Source: an uncultured Lachnospiraceae bacterium (GTDB taxonomy: Bacteria > Bacillota > Clostridia > Lachnospirales > Lachnospiraceae). Taken from it: a stretch of DNA of 44,674 nt. Both the position numbers and the translations under genes were made by a program. The stretch spans positions 1 to 44,674 of the forward strand of contig CAJUIM010000011.1 in NCBI GenBank assembly GCA_910586275.1. The letters are read 5' to 3'. This document shows positions 34,781-43,460 of this stretch, piece by piece (the stretch's first letter is position 1; each line of letters starts with the position of its first letter). The notes beneath the pieces are model-generated. The model searched no databases and had not been told where the DNA came from. It saw only the letters and a list, made by a program, of their open reading frames with translations.

Positions 34781-36115
34781 TTATCCTGCTATTTTATTAT
34801 TTTCTACAAGCCATTTTTCCACTAAAGGATGCAAATCACACCATCTTGTTCCGTTATATTCCAAAACCGCGCCGATCTGCAGCAGTACCGTTATCTCCTC
34901 CGAAGAGGAAACATGTTTATTTCCTTTATAAATGTCCTCCATCTTTCCGATCAGTTCGTCGCTGTAGCGTCCGTTGATGTCCGATTCCAACACTGCCAAT
35001 GCTTTTCTTGCGTCCTCCGGTTCTATCTTTGCGGATTTCCGGAGTCTGGCCCGCAGCGCCGCATCGCAGATGCACCGGAATAAGTCTCTGATATACCCCC
35101 CTGTATAACGGATCAATTCCGACAATGCCTCCTCCGCAAATAAAGAAAGTTCCGCACGTTTTTCAATGATAGACCGCACTGTCTCCACGCCTTCCGTATA
35201 GTTTGGCTGATAACTTCCCTGCTGCCAATTCTTTATTTTAATCATGGGCAGCTTTTCCGGATTGGGGAACCATACTTGAATATCCTTATATTCCGGCGTA
35301 TAGCTTAAAGAAATCGGAAAAGTCACCAGCAAATGAATGGGAAGGCCCTGAAATCTGGAACCGTTCTCATGAAAGATTTTCCGGGCCTGCTGCAGCGGAA
35401 TTTTATCCAATCCGTCCAAAATCACAAACGGTATTTCCGGACATTTCTTCTTTTCCAGATGCTCCCTGATTTCTTCAATCACATCTTTAATCTGGTGAAT
35501 CAGTTCACTGCTGCGCGGCTCTATTTTCATGCGTATTTCCCTTTTGGATTCCGCACTGTTTTTCAGAATTCCCCGCACATTGGCCAATATTCCGATTACC
35601 TTCTTGATACCCATTTCCGCCCCGATGCCGGCAGAAACTTCTGCCTCCCCCTGCATGGAAATTGTCCTGCTTAATTCTATATCGCTTTTCCAATAATTTT
35701 CTATCTTCTTTACAGTGTTTTCACTGATTTTCAGTCCGGCTTCATTTGCTTCGTTCACTAATAAGTCCAATATATAAAACAAAACATCCGTGTACTCTAT
35801 ATCCCCCGAATCCAAATCAATGTCACACCTTCCCATGCAAGTAAGAAATCCCTTTTCTTCCGCCCGATGCTTCAGGCGAAATAATTCCGTCGTCTTTCCT
35901 ACCCCGGCATGGCCGATAAAGAGTTTATGGATATAGGAACGATGAGAATCCTCCAGAAGTAAATCCATCTTCTCCACAAAACCCGAATACGCATCACCCG
36001 TCCTTGCCTCCGTGGCATCCTGATAGAATTGACTGATTTCCCTTTCATCCTGCAGCGGATTTGCATGAAATACATCCTGTATCTGCGATAGTTCCTGCGC
36101 TTTTAAAAATAACAT
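34781..36115 (-). CDS. P-loop NTPase (AAA/STAND-like), paired with the TPR protein
   Basis: A 444-residue cytosolic protein. Walker A FIGHAGVGKTTE (~66-77), Walker B FVILDGLDK (~230-238) with the acidic residue after the hydrophobic strand, a possible sensor-1 strand (HLLVTFP), and YTGGYIRDLFRCICDAALRARL, which fits the C-terminal helical part of this ATPase group. A small Gly/Ala-rich stretch (GEAEVSAGIGAEMGIKKVIG) in the middle may pack between domains. The C-terminus (GAVLEYNGTRWCDLHPLVEKWL) looks like a winged-helix-like end. The start has aggagg before the ATG. It is AT-richer than neighbouring genes and has no evident link to glycan chemistry, so it may be an inserted two-gene system. 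Substrate or trigger unknown. Confidence 0.75.
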   Translation of the reverse strand: MLFLKAQELSQIQDVFHANPLQDEREISQFYQDATEARTGDAYSGFVEKMDLLLEDSHRSYIHKLFIGHAGVGKTTELFRLKHRAEEKGFLTCMGRCDIDLDSGDIEYTDVLFYILDLLVNEANEAGLKISENTVKKIENYWKSDIELSRTISMQGEAEVSAGIGAEMGIKKVIGILANVRGILKNSAESKREIRMKIEPRSSELIHQIKDVIEEIREHLEKKKCPEIPFVILDGLDKIPLQQARKIFHENGSRFQGLPIHLLVTFPISLSYTPEYKDIQVWFPNPEKLPMIKIKNWQQGSYQPNYTEGVETVRSIIEKRAELSLFAEEALSELIRYTGGYIRDLFRCICDAALRARLRKSAKIEPEDARKALAVLESDINGRYSDELIGKMEDIYKGNKHVSSSEEITVLLQIGAVLEYNGTRWCDLHPLVEKWLVENNKIAG

Positions 36116-36152
36116 GTGCCGTCCTCCTTGCCTGCCCTATATGGACTTCCCT

Positions 36153-37298
36153 TTACTCATCCCAATACCTGCACAAAATACGGTAAACTTTCCGGTTCAC
36201 TGCTTTATAGTCATATGCTTTGGAATTTTCGTAAGCATTCCGGGAATATATTTCATAGCATTCCCCTATCCTACGGACTGCAGCCCGTATCCCTTCCGCC
36301 GTTCCGTCCGTCTCTTCGGAATCCTGACCGAAATGCAATGCTTCCCCAATGCCCCCCACATTGGTACTGATTACCGGCAGGCCATAGCTAAGCGCTTCCA
36401 GAATTGTCATCGGCACCCCTTCAAACACTGAATTCATCACGAGAATATCTGCGCTTGCCATATACTTCTTCACTTCCTCGGGAGCCACTGCCCCTGCAAA
36501 ATGTACCCGTTCTCCCTCATAGTCCGCCAAATTGCGGTACTCCTCCCCGTTTCCCACAATCGTCAGATGCAGGTTCCCGTATTCTTCCGGTTCCGCTTCC
36601 AGTACCGCCCGGATAATCGGCTCTACCCTTTTGTCCTTGGACAGCCGGCCTACAAACAGAAGGCTCCCTCTCCAATGTTTCATAGGCACCGCCGGAGTTT
36701 CCGGACAGACTACGGAATTCCGCACCCTGACCAGATTGGAATTATAAGGCCTATAATCCCTCAGACTGTCTTTATCCAGCAGCAGAATACAATCCGCGTC
36801 CTTCAGTATCCATTTTAAATATGCCGCAAATCCCTTTTTTACCAACACATTTTTCTGAAAAAAGCGGAATCCCCGCTCCATATTAAAATAACTGCCATGG
36901 GAGAAAATCACACACTGGCTACGCATACAGAACAGTTTCACCGCCCCATATGCCTCCGGCGTATGAATATAATTGCAGTCCTTCCTTGTAATATGCAGCT
37001 GCTTCCGGCATTTCAGCAGCCCTTTCAGAAACTGCAGCCGCAGAGACTTCGTGGTATTTCCCAAATCTTTCTCCGCTGCCGCCACCGGCAGGAAATTCAC
37101 CGGCCTTCCATACAGCTTCCGCTTTTTCACCTTGCCGATTTCCTCCGGATGCAGAGTCACGCCGACCAACAGAATCTTTCCTACACGTTCCGGATGTTCT
37201 TCACATAAAAACCGCAGAAAATTACCGATGCTTGTCAGCTGCCCCCCGATAGGGAAATCCATGAAATTGGATGTATCATAAATGATTAACCTGCTCAC
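36153..37298 (-). CDS. GT4 glycosyltransferase
   Basis: A GT-B transferase of 381 residues. SRLIIYDTSNFMDFPIGGQLTS at the N-terminus, YIHTPEAYGAVKLFCMRSQ in the acceptor half, then SLLFVGRLSKDKRVEPIIRAV, LHLTIVGNGEEY, and MNSVFEGVPMTILEALSYGLPVISTNVGGIGEAL with the conserved E-x7-E. The start is the GTG at 37298, because GTGA there overlaps the TGA stop of the preceding gene and an aagga site lies ahead. The longer open frame upstream has no such support. Confidence 0.85.
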   Translation of the reverse strand: MSRLIIYDTSNFMDFPIGGQLTSIGNFLRFLCEEHPERVGKILLVGVTLHPEEIGKVKKRKLYGRPVNFLPVAAAEKDLGNTTKSLRLQFLKGLLKCRKQLHITRKDCNYIHTPEAYGAVKLFCMRSQCVIFSHGSYFNMERGFRFFQKNVLVKKGFAAYLKWILKDADCILLLDKDSLRDYRPYNSNLVRVRNSVVCPETPAVPMKHWRGSLLFVGRLSKDKRVEPIIRAVLEAEPEEYGNLHLTIVGNGEEYRNLADYEGERVHFAGAVAPEEVKKYMASADILVMNSVFEGVPMTILEALSYGLPVISTNVGGIGEALHFGQDSEETDGTAEGIRAAVRRIGECYEIYSRNAYENSKAYDYKAVNRKVYRILCRYWDE

Positions 37299-38455
37299 CT
37301 GAATAATTCCTTCCAATATAAATCCGTCCGGCTGTCCCATGAAAAACGCCGGATATTTTCATATCCTTTGCGGATAAGTTCCTGCCGCAGTTCGGCATCC
37401 TCCGTCACACGGAGCAAAGCTTCTGCCGCCCCCTTCTCATCCTCCGGAGACACCAGCAGCGCAGCGTCTGCCACTACTTCCGGCAGCGAACTTCTGTCCG
37501 AACATACTACCGGCACCCCTAGCTGCATTGCCTCCAAGGGCGGAAACCCGAACCCTTCCACATAGGACAGAAACAAATATGCCTTTGCCCCTGCCGCCAT
37601 CCGGCACATATCCTCGAATTTCTCAAAAAACTTATAGCATCTTACATGGGCGGCCGCTTCCCTGTCCATATCCGGGAACGGAGAAGTATCCTCCAAGCCA
37701 AACACCACCAAATCCAGCGGATCCTTTGCCACCTTACGGTATTCCTCATATGTCCTCAGAATCCCCGATGCATTTTTGTGCGGCAGCCCCGAAGTCATGG
37801 CCGCGATATACTGACCTGCACCGGCCGGTTCTTCCATGCCATGAAACGCCACATCGTTCAGCCCGTTATGAATCACCGCAATTTTCTTCCCACAGCCCGG
37901 AACCTTCTCCAGAATATCGGCTTTGGAATATCCCGATATGGTGATAATCCTGTCCGCCTTTCTCATGGATACCTTCAAACGGTTCATAATATAAGCATTT
38001 TCCGCCTTATTAAATACATTCGGGTAGTATTTGTCATAATAAAAAGGAATCAGGTCATGAATCAGGATCGTATCCTTTATCTTTCCCCCGTCTCCCCGCC
38101 GACCGATAGACCCTTTCCGTCCTGCCGGCCGATATCCCCTGGGGAACAGCACCCTGTCCGCCTGATACCGGCGTGCATAACGCCTTACCAAAAACAATTC
38201 CCAAAGAATACAGTATAGTTTATTCCGGGGATTTCCGGAAACTTCCACGAAAGTCACCCCCGGCACGTCAAATTCCTCCCGGTTGCAGGAATTGCCCAGC
38301 ACTATGACCGAATGGCCGCAGCCCTCTTCCCCTTTCGCCCACTCTGCCTCCATCCGCTCCCCCAAATGGCCGGTAATACTTTTCGCCAGATTATATATGC
38401 CGATGCTTTTCCCCGCCCCCTTCACAAGCTTAAAGCAATCTATCACAAGATTCAT
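37295..38455 (-). CDS. GT4 glycosyltransferase
   Basis: A 386-residue GT-B transferase. The start LVIDCFKLVKGAGKSIGIYNLA and DTILIHDLIPFYYDKYYPNVFNKAE, with ADRIITISGYSKADILE and SGLPHKNASGILRTYEEY, is the pattern of the mannosyltransferase (WbdA/MtfB-like) branch. SYVEGFGFPPLEAMQLGVPVVCSDRSSLPEV is the typical E-x7-E site with FGFPPLEA. Its ATG shares one base with the TAA of the sugar phosphotransferase gene (TAATG) and its stop overlaps the next GTG, so three consecutive genes are tightly coupled. Confidence 0.88.
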   Translation of the reverse strand: MNLVIDCFKLVKGAGKSIGIYNLAKSITGHLGERMEAEWAKGEEGCGHSVIVLGNSCNREEFDVPGVTFVEVSGNPRNKLYCILWELFLVRRYARRYQADRVLFPRGYRPAGRKGSIGRRGDGGKIKDTILIHDLIPFYYDKYYPNVFNKAENAYIMNRLKVSMRKADRIITISGYSKADILEKVPGCGKKIAVIHNGLNDVAFHGMEEPAGAGQYIAAMTSGLPHKNASGILRTYEEYRKVAKDPLDLVVFGLEDTSPFPDMDREAAAHVRCYKFFEKFEDMCRMAAGAKAYLFLSYVEGFGFPPLEAMQLGVPVVCSDRSSLPEVVADAALLVSPEDEKGAAEALLRVTEDAELRQELIRKGYENIRRFSWDSRTDLYWKELFR

Positions 38456-39867
38456 TATTTGGCTCCCTTTCCGAACAGAACAACCCCCACCGTCTGGAAT
38501 AAAATCTTAATATCCAGGCGCAGCGACCAATTGTCAATATACATCAGATCATATTTCACCACATCGTCAAAGTCTTCAATATTGCTCCTTCCGCTCACCT
38601 GCCACATCCCCGTCAGTCCCGGTGTCATGCTGATGCGTCGGCGGTAATATTGATTATACTTCTCAAATTCATCCTGAGTAGGCGGCCTTGTCCCCACCAA
38701 GCTCATATCCCCCTTGAACACATTGTAAAACTGAGGCAGTTCGTCAATGCTTGTCTTCCGGAGAAACGCCCCCACTTTCGTAATGCGCGGGTCATTTTCC
38801 ATTTTGAACATCAGCCCCTGCATTTCGTTTTTGGCCTCCAGTTCCTTTTTCCGCTCTTCCGCATCCAAATACATGGAACGGAACTTGTAGATTTTAAACC
38901 TTCTGCCGTTCCGCCCGATGCGAATCTGGGAAAACAGCACGGGCCCCTTGGAATCCAGTTTGATTGCCACGGCCACAAAAGGCAGGAAAATTAGTGTAAT
39001 CAGCATCCCCACCAATCCTCCCAGTATGTCCATCACCCGCTTAATCATCATCCGTTTATAGCTGCTCTGAAACCTGGTATAGGTAATGACCGTATAGTTG
39101 CCGAATGTTTCCACTTTGCTGCAGTTGGCATCCACTCCGGGCAATTCCAAATTGTAATGGCAGTCTACGCCCATTTCCTCGAACCCATGGATAATATGTT
39201 CCATATTGCTCTGGGAAATTCCCGGCAGATTCAGAAACACCTCATCCAGCGCCATCTGCGTGGCCACCTCGATCAGATCCTTTTTCCCCGCCACCACGGG
39301 AATATCCCGGATCACCTTCCCCTCCATATCATAGTCCAGTATCACCAAGGCGACTACCTGATAAAAGATATCCAAATCCCGCTCCAGCCTGTCCAGAGTC
39401 TCGTCAATCAGGTTGCTCTGGGTCACCACCATGACTTTCACGGAATTCTGTTCCGAAGAATAATAAGTATGCATCACTTTCTTAACGGATAAATGAACAA
39501 AAAGCGACAGCACACAGTTTAATATGGCGAAATAAAACAATACCAGCCTGGAAAATACGTCCGCCCATTTCATCATAACCATAAGGAAGTTAACCACCAG
39601 AATCATAATCGCATTATACTGAAGCACTGCGGCAGCTTCTTTATAGATGCTCCTTTTCAGAAAATTCCGGTTCCAGTCCAGGAAGAAACTGTAGGCCGTG
39701 CAGAAAAGCATCAGGCAGATGCAGACGAGAAAATGTATGCTGGGATCGCCCATATCTTTGAAATTGCCAAAACGGATATAAGTAGCCACGGCAAAGGATA
39801 CTGCGATAACAAGCAGATCTGCAAACCATAAACCGTATACTTCCAAGATTTTATTTTTCTGTTTCAT
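38455..39867 (-). CDS. Undecaprenyl-phosphate sugar phosphotransferase (initiating enzyme)
   Basis: Moves a sugar-1-phosphate from a UDP sugar to undecaprenyl phosphate, the first step of lipid-linked glycan assembly. The 470-residue protein has an N-terminal membrane part (about four to five helices to ~residue 125), a soluble Rossmann-like region with VKVMVVTQSN (~144-153), a re-entrant helix KRVMDILGGLVGMLITLIFLPF (~276-297) and the catalytic domain: FSQIRIGRNGRRFKIYKFRSM (~312-332), RKTSIDELPQFYNVFKGDMSLVGTRPP, and MTPGLTGMWQVSGRSN. This is the full WbaP/WcaJ/CpsE polyprenyl-phosphate pattern. The start is the ATG at 39867; the TTG 14 codons upstream is less likely. It is the only initiating enzyme in the window and may serve both operons. 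Confidence 0.93.
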   Translation of the reverse strand: MKQKNKILEVYGLWFADLLVIAVSFAVATYIRFGNFKDMGDPSIHFLVCICLMLFCTAYSFFLDWNRNFLKRSIYKEAAAVLQYNAIMILVVNFLMVMMKWADVFSRLVLFYFAILNCVLSLFVHLSVKKVMHTYYSSEQNSVKVMVVTQSNLIDETLDRLERDLDIFYQVVALVILDYDMEGKVIRDIPVVAGKKDLIEVATQMALDEVFLNLPGISQSNMEHIIHGFEEMGVDCHYNLELPGVDANCSKVETFGNYTVITYTRFQSSYKRMMIKRVMDILGGLVGMLITLIFLPFVAVAIKLDSKGPVLFSQIRIGRNGRRFKIYKFRSMYLDAEERKKELEAKNEMQGLMFKMENDPRITKVGAFLRKTSIDELPQFYNVFKGDMSLVGTRPPTQDEFEKYNQYYRRRISMTPGLTGMWQVSGRSNIEDFDDVVKYDLMYIDNWSLRLDIKILFQTVGVVLFGKGAK

Positions 39868-39919
39868 AATTCCATTACTCCATCTTTTCCTTTGGCGCTG
39901 CCCAGTCAATACCCAAACC

Positions 39920-41125
39920 CTATCTCTTAGCAGATACTAACCGGTATGTCCTCCACAAATATTCCTCTTGCCCCGAGCAAAGCCCAAGCATATCGCTTGC
40001 ATACATTCCCGTCAGAAACAGAATATAATTCCTCCCGATATAGACGGAAATAATATGTGCCTCCACTACAGTGTAAACAGCCAATGCCGCCATCATCACC
40101 AGCCCCGCCCCATCTTTTTTCCTTGCACACTGCCACAGCAAAAGGACATTTATCATAACATATACCATCCCTGGCAGAATTCCGTACCAGTAAAATATCC
40201 TTACAAAACCCATGTCAAAATAGTATTCATTGTCCGGCCCGGAAAGCAGCGACCAAGTGTCCGTTGTTCCCTCTGCCGTGGAAGAGCCGTAATACAGATC
40301 CCGGATCCTTCCGTTCAGATGATTGTCCGCAAAAGCAACCGCCTTATTTATAAAGCAATAATTAATGGGTCTGGCCACCCTTCGGTCCGCCACGGAAACG
40401 GAAAAAGCCACACAGAACAAAAACAGCAGAATGCCTGCCGCATACACCCATTTGTATCCTGCCAGCCTCTTCCAATAATGCATCACCGCCGATCCCGCAA
40501 TCCCACAGCAGGTGACAAGCATCCCTGTCTTGGAATCCGTCAGCAGGAACAGACTGTAATTCATAGCCAGCAGCAGCAGATAAGAATACCACTTCATTTT
40601 CTTATTATACACATATAATCCCAATAATACCAGCATCATAAACATGCAATGGAGCGCATTGGGATGCCCCAGCCCAAGACAATACCTGGTCTGCATATAC
40701 CCCCGGCCGAAATCCGTCTCCAGCGACAGCCTGCCGAATATTCCCGTAACCGACAATGCCATCAGCAGAAGACAGCCTGCCAGCGTCGTATAAAATACAT
40801 ATTTCAGCATTTTCCCCATATCCATATGCTTGCATGCGGCTACAAAAACTACCATCCGCAGTATCTCATTGCGCCCCGTCGCCTTGTAGGAAATCAGCCC
40901 GAAAACACCGAACAGCAGCATGGCAATCCATTCCTTCAGGGAATATCTGGTAAGCAGCACCTTGCCCGCTGCCAGCAGAAAAGTCACACGAAACAATTGC
41001 CCCTCCACCGGATTGATATAATCGCTTTTGTCCATAATGACAATTACGATTTCCAATGTGACGCTCATATACAGCAGCAATGCGGCTGCCCTATTCCAAT
41101 CCCAAATCCTCTTTTCCTTCACCAT
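39920..41125 (-). CDS. Wzy-like polysaccharide polymerase candidate
   Basis: A 401-residue membrane protein with about ten hydrophobic segments. It has the motif LGLGHPNALHCMF and later TDSKTGMLVTC, shared with the candidate polymerase at 16064, and a periplasmic-type loop with DTWSLLSGPDNEYYFDMGFVRIFYWYG; such an acidic or aromatic loop before a membrane helix is typical of O-antigen/capsule polymerases. The start is ATG 41125 with gggagg in front, 35 bases inside the previous gene. With the flippase at 27995 it makes a Wzx/Wzy system. Confidence 0.75.
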   Translation of the reverse strand: MVKEKRIWDWNRAAALLLYMSVTLEIVIVIMDKSDYINPVEGQLFRVTFLLAAGKVLLTRYSLKEWIAMLLFGVFGLISYKATGRNEILRMVVFVAACKHMDMGKMLKYVFYTTLAGCLLLMALSVTGIFGRLSLETDFGRGYMQTRYCLGLGHPNALHCMFMMLVLLGLYVYNKKMKWYSYLLLLAMNYSLFLLTDSKTGMLVTCCGIAGSAVMHYWKRLAGYKWVYAAGILLFLFCVAFSVSVADRRVARPINYCFINKAVAFADNHLNGRIRDLYYGSSTAEGTTDTWSLLSGPDNEYYFDMGFVRIFYWYGILPGMVYVMINVLLLWQCARKKDGAGLVMMAALAVYTVVEAHIISVYIGRNYILFLTGMYASDMLGLCSGQEEYLWRTYRLVSAKR

Positions 41126-43460
41126 CTGCCCAGTCCTCCCAAAATACACCTACCACACTGTCTTTTCCGTAAAACTCCCTTACCACCTGATTGGTCCAGG
41201 CATCCGGGTTATCGGTAATAGGCATGTGCATCAGCGGCCCTTGGTCGTCATTCAGTAAGGGAAGCACTGCATCCCTCACGTCCTTGTCCAGTAAAACCGA
41301 TTGCTGGTAGTCGGCCTGCCGTTTGAAGTCAGCCGCCTGCCCGCTTCTGATATATGACAGGCACTCATATGACGTTGTACTCTTAATATCCGCCCTAAAA
41401 ATAAGCAAAACCCCCATTGCGGCAGCGGCCGCCAGAGGCAGAAACAGCTTTGGCCTCCTCCTGGCCTTCCTTCTGCCCGCCAACGCTCCTTCCGCGTATA
41501 TCAAGTCGCCGAATACCATAAACAGGAACATATAATAATTCATATTGTATACGCCCCCGGATACTTCCACACCTGCATAAATCTCCGGCGCAAAACAGGC
41601 ACAGTATACGCAATAGGACAATGCCACAAACAAAACCGGCAGAGGATACCGTTTTCTTTCCTCTCTGGGCATATACCAGACTGCCAAGGCGGCAAAAGCG
41701 AATATAAGCAGCAGCAGCGGATGTTCCCTGATATACTCATACGCCTGTGCCGCTCCCCGCACAAAGCAGGAAAATACGGTTCCCGCTGCGGCAGAAAGAT
41801 GGAAACCGAACTCATCGCCGCCCCTAGCCTTATTCCCCGGGGCTTTCATGCTGATGATCAGACCTGTCATCTCCAATGCCAGCGGCAGGGCAAATGCCAT
41901 TATTTTTTTTCTTTTGCTCCGGTCCGCCCATTGAAACAGAGCTAGCAATACCATTACCAAAGGAACCAATAGTGCGGCCTGGTAATTACAGCCCCCCAAC
42001 GCTGCCATACAGAATATCAGCCCAATATAAAAACCAATGCTTTTCCCTTTTCCCCCCTCCATAAACCGCAGGAAAAGGTAAACGGCCAGCAAGGCTATAG
42101 CATAGGGAACCGTATAATGGGCATTTCCGTTATACCAGAAAATAGCCGACTTGGTGCTGGGCACAAACTGAATGGCGGCCGTGGCGAACAGCAGAAACAG
42201 GATTCCCCAGTATTCCTCCCGGAATCCCCCTTTCTTCACCAACAGATAGCGGGTCAGCAGTCCCGTGCTGCCTAGCCATAACGCCAGCATCAGATACGGC
42301 ACGATCACATAAGCATCCGGCGAAAAAACCTCCGGCTGTAAGGTGAAGAGAAAAATAGAAAACCATGTCCCCTGCCAGCCATAATAAAATTGCCTGACCG
42401 TCTCCCCGGCCGCTTTCATCACTTCCGGCAGCGAATGGGCTGCCTCCCATGCCTGATGCGTCAGTTTCCCATACCCAAAATCATCCCCCGTGGCATGGTT
42501 CACATCGGCAAGGCCCAAAATAGGAGACAGGCTTACGGTAAAAACAAGAAGCAGGAGCACAAACAACGTACTGCCGCTGCACATATGTGTCAGCTTCCAT
42601 CTTACCGCCCCAAGCCGCTTCTTTCTTTTCTCCGCTTCATATACCTCTTTCCCGATACCGTATGCCGCAGCCTCCCTGCTGCTTTTCCCCGCCTCCAGCA
42701 GTACCGAAACCAGCTTCTCCCGGCAGTCTTTTTTCTCCCCCAAATCATACTTTCCGAAAATATATCCGTATTCGGACGCATTCAGTTCTCTATTGTCCCG
42801 GCATTGTTCCGTCAGCTGCTCACCGCTCACCCCGATGCACACCAAAGGTTCCGTCGTATATACAAAACGGGGATTCTCTTTCAGAATCTGCATATAGTAT
42901 TCCATATCCACCAGCCAAGACAGCCTTTTATCATAGACAATGCCGCCCGCCGCTTCCAATGCACTCCGCCTGACAATGACGGCGCTGGGACTTCCTATTG
43001 TATTCCCCAGATACAGATTGCGGTAGTCCTGTTTGATCAAAGCCACATCCATATCGGAAATACAGCGGTCATAGCTATTCTCTTCTCCCACCTGACGGGT
43101 ACCGGAAAAAGCCAATGCCGCTTCCGGATGCCTGTCCAGCATTTCCACAAATTCCTTCAGGCTGTGGGCATGGGCAAACCAATCGTCATGGTGCATGATT
43201 TTTATATATTCGCCGCTGCTCTTGGCAATGGCTTCGTTCCAGTTCTCCGTAGAGCCAAGCCGCTGCCTGTTTTTATAATATTTCACATATGTTTTTCCCT
43301 GCACCAGCCGCTCTATCTCGTCCCCTTCGGAATCATCCGTCAGGATTACCTCATATTCCCGGCAGTTCTGCATTTCCACGGAAGAAAGCAGCCGCTCCAC
43401 CGATTGCGCATTGTTGTATGCCGGAATGCAGATGGATACCTTGAAGCTGTTAGTTCCCAT
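41091..43460 (-). CDS. GT2 domain fused to a polytopic membrane domain (DUF6056-like)
   Basis: A 789-residue protein in two parts. Residues ~5-240 are a GT-A fold GT2 domain with SICIPAYNNAQSVERLL, ILTDDSEGDE, GSTENWNEAI and the metal site MHHDDWF (~89-95), plus SWLVDMEYYMQ for the acceptor side. From ~297 on come about ten membrane segments, with a first outer loop LADVNHATGDDFGYG (~317-330) of the Asp-Asp-aromatic type seen in the GtrC-like/DUF6056 membrane family, and a C-terminal soluble tail (~690-789). A two-enzyme chain (make the lipid-linked sugar inside, add it outside) is a possible reading. The ATG overlaps the preceding gene by 11 bases, with aaggag ahead. Confidence 0.8.
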   Translation of the reverse strand: MGTNSFKVSICIPAYNNAQSVERLLSSVEMQNCREYEVILTDDSEGDEIERLVQGKTYVKYYKNRQRLGSTENWNEAIAKSSGEYIKIMHHDDWFAHAHSLKEFVEMLDRHPEAALAFSGTRQVGEENSYDRCISDMDVALIKQDYRNLYLGNTIGSPSAVIVRRSALEAAGGIVYDKRLSWLVDMEYYMQILKENPRFVYTTEPLVCIGVSGEQLTEQCRDNRELNASEYGYIFGKYDLGEKKDCREKLVSVLLEAGKSSREAAAYGIGKEVYEAEKRKKRLGAVRWKLTHMCSGSTLFVLLLLVFTVSLSPILGLADVNHATGDDFGYGKLTHQAWEAAHSLPEVMKAAGETVRQFYYGWQGTWFSIFLFTLQPEVFSPDAYVIVPYLMLALWLGSTGLLTRYLLVKKGGFREEYWGILFLLFATAAIQFVPSTKSAIFWYNGNAHYTVPYAIALLAVYLFLRFMEGGKGKSIGFYIGLIFCMAALGGCNYQAALLVPLVMVLLALFQWADRSKRKKIMAFALPLALEMTGLIISMKAPGNKARGGDEFGFHLSAAAGTVFSCFVRGAAQAYEYIREHPLLLLIFAFAALAVWYMPREERKRYPLPVLFVALSYCVYCACFAPEIYAGVEVSGGVYNMNYYMFLFMVFGDLIYAEGALAGRRKARRRPKLFLPLAAAAAMGVLLIFRADIKSTTSYECLSYIRSGQAADFKRQADYQQSVLLDKDVRDAVLPLLNDDQGPLMHMPITDNPDAWTNQVVREFYGKDSVVGVFWEDWADGEGKEDLGLE

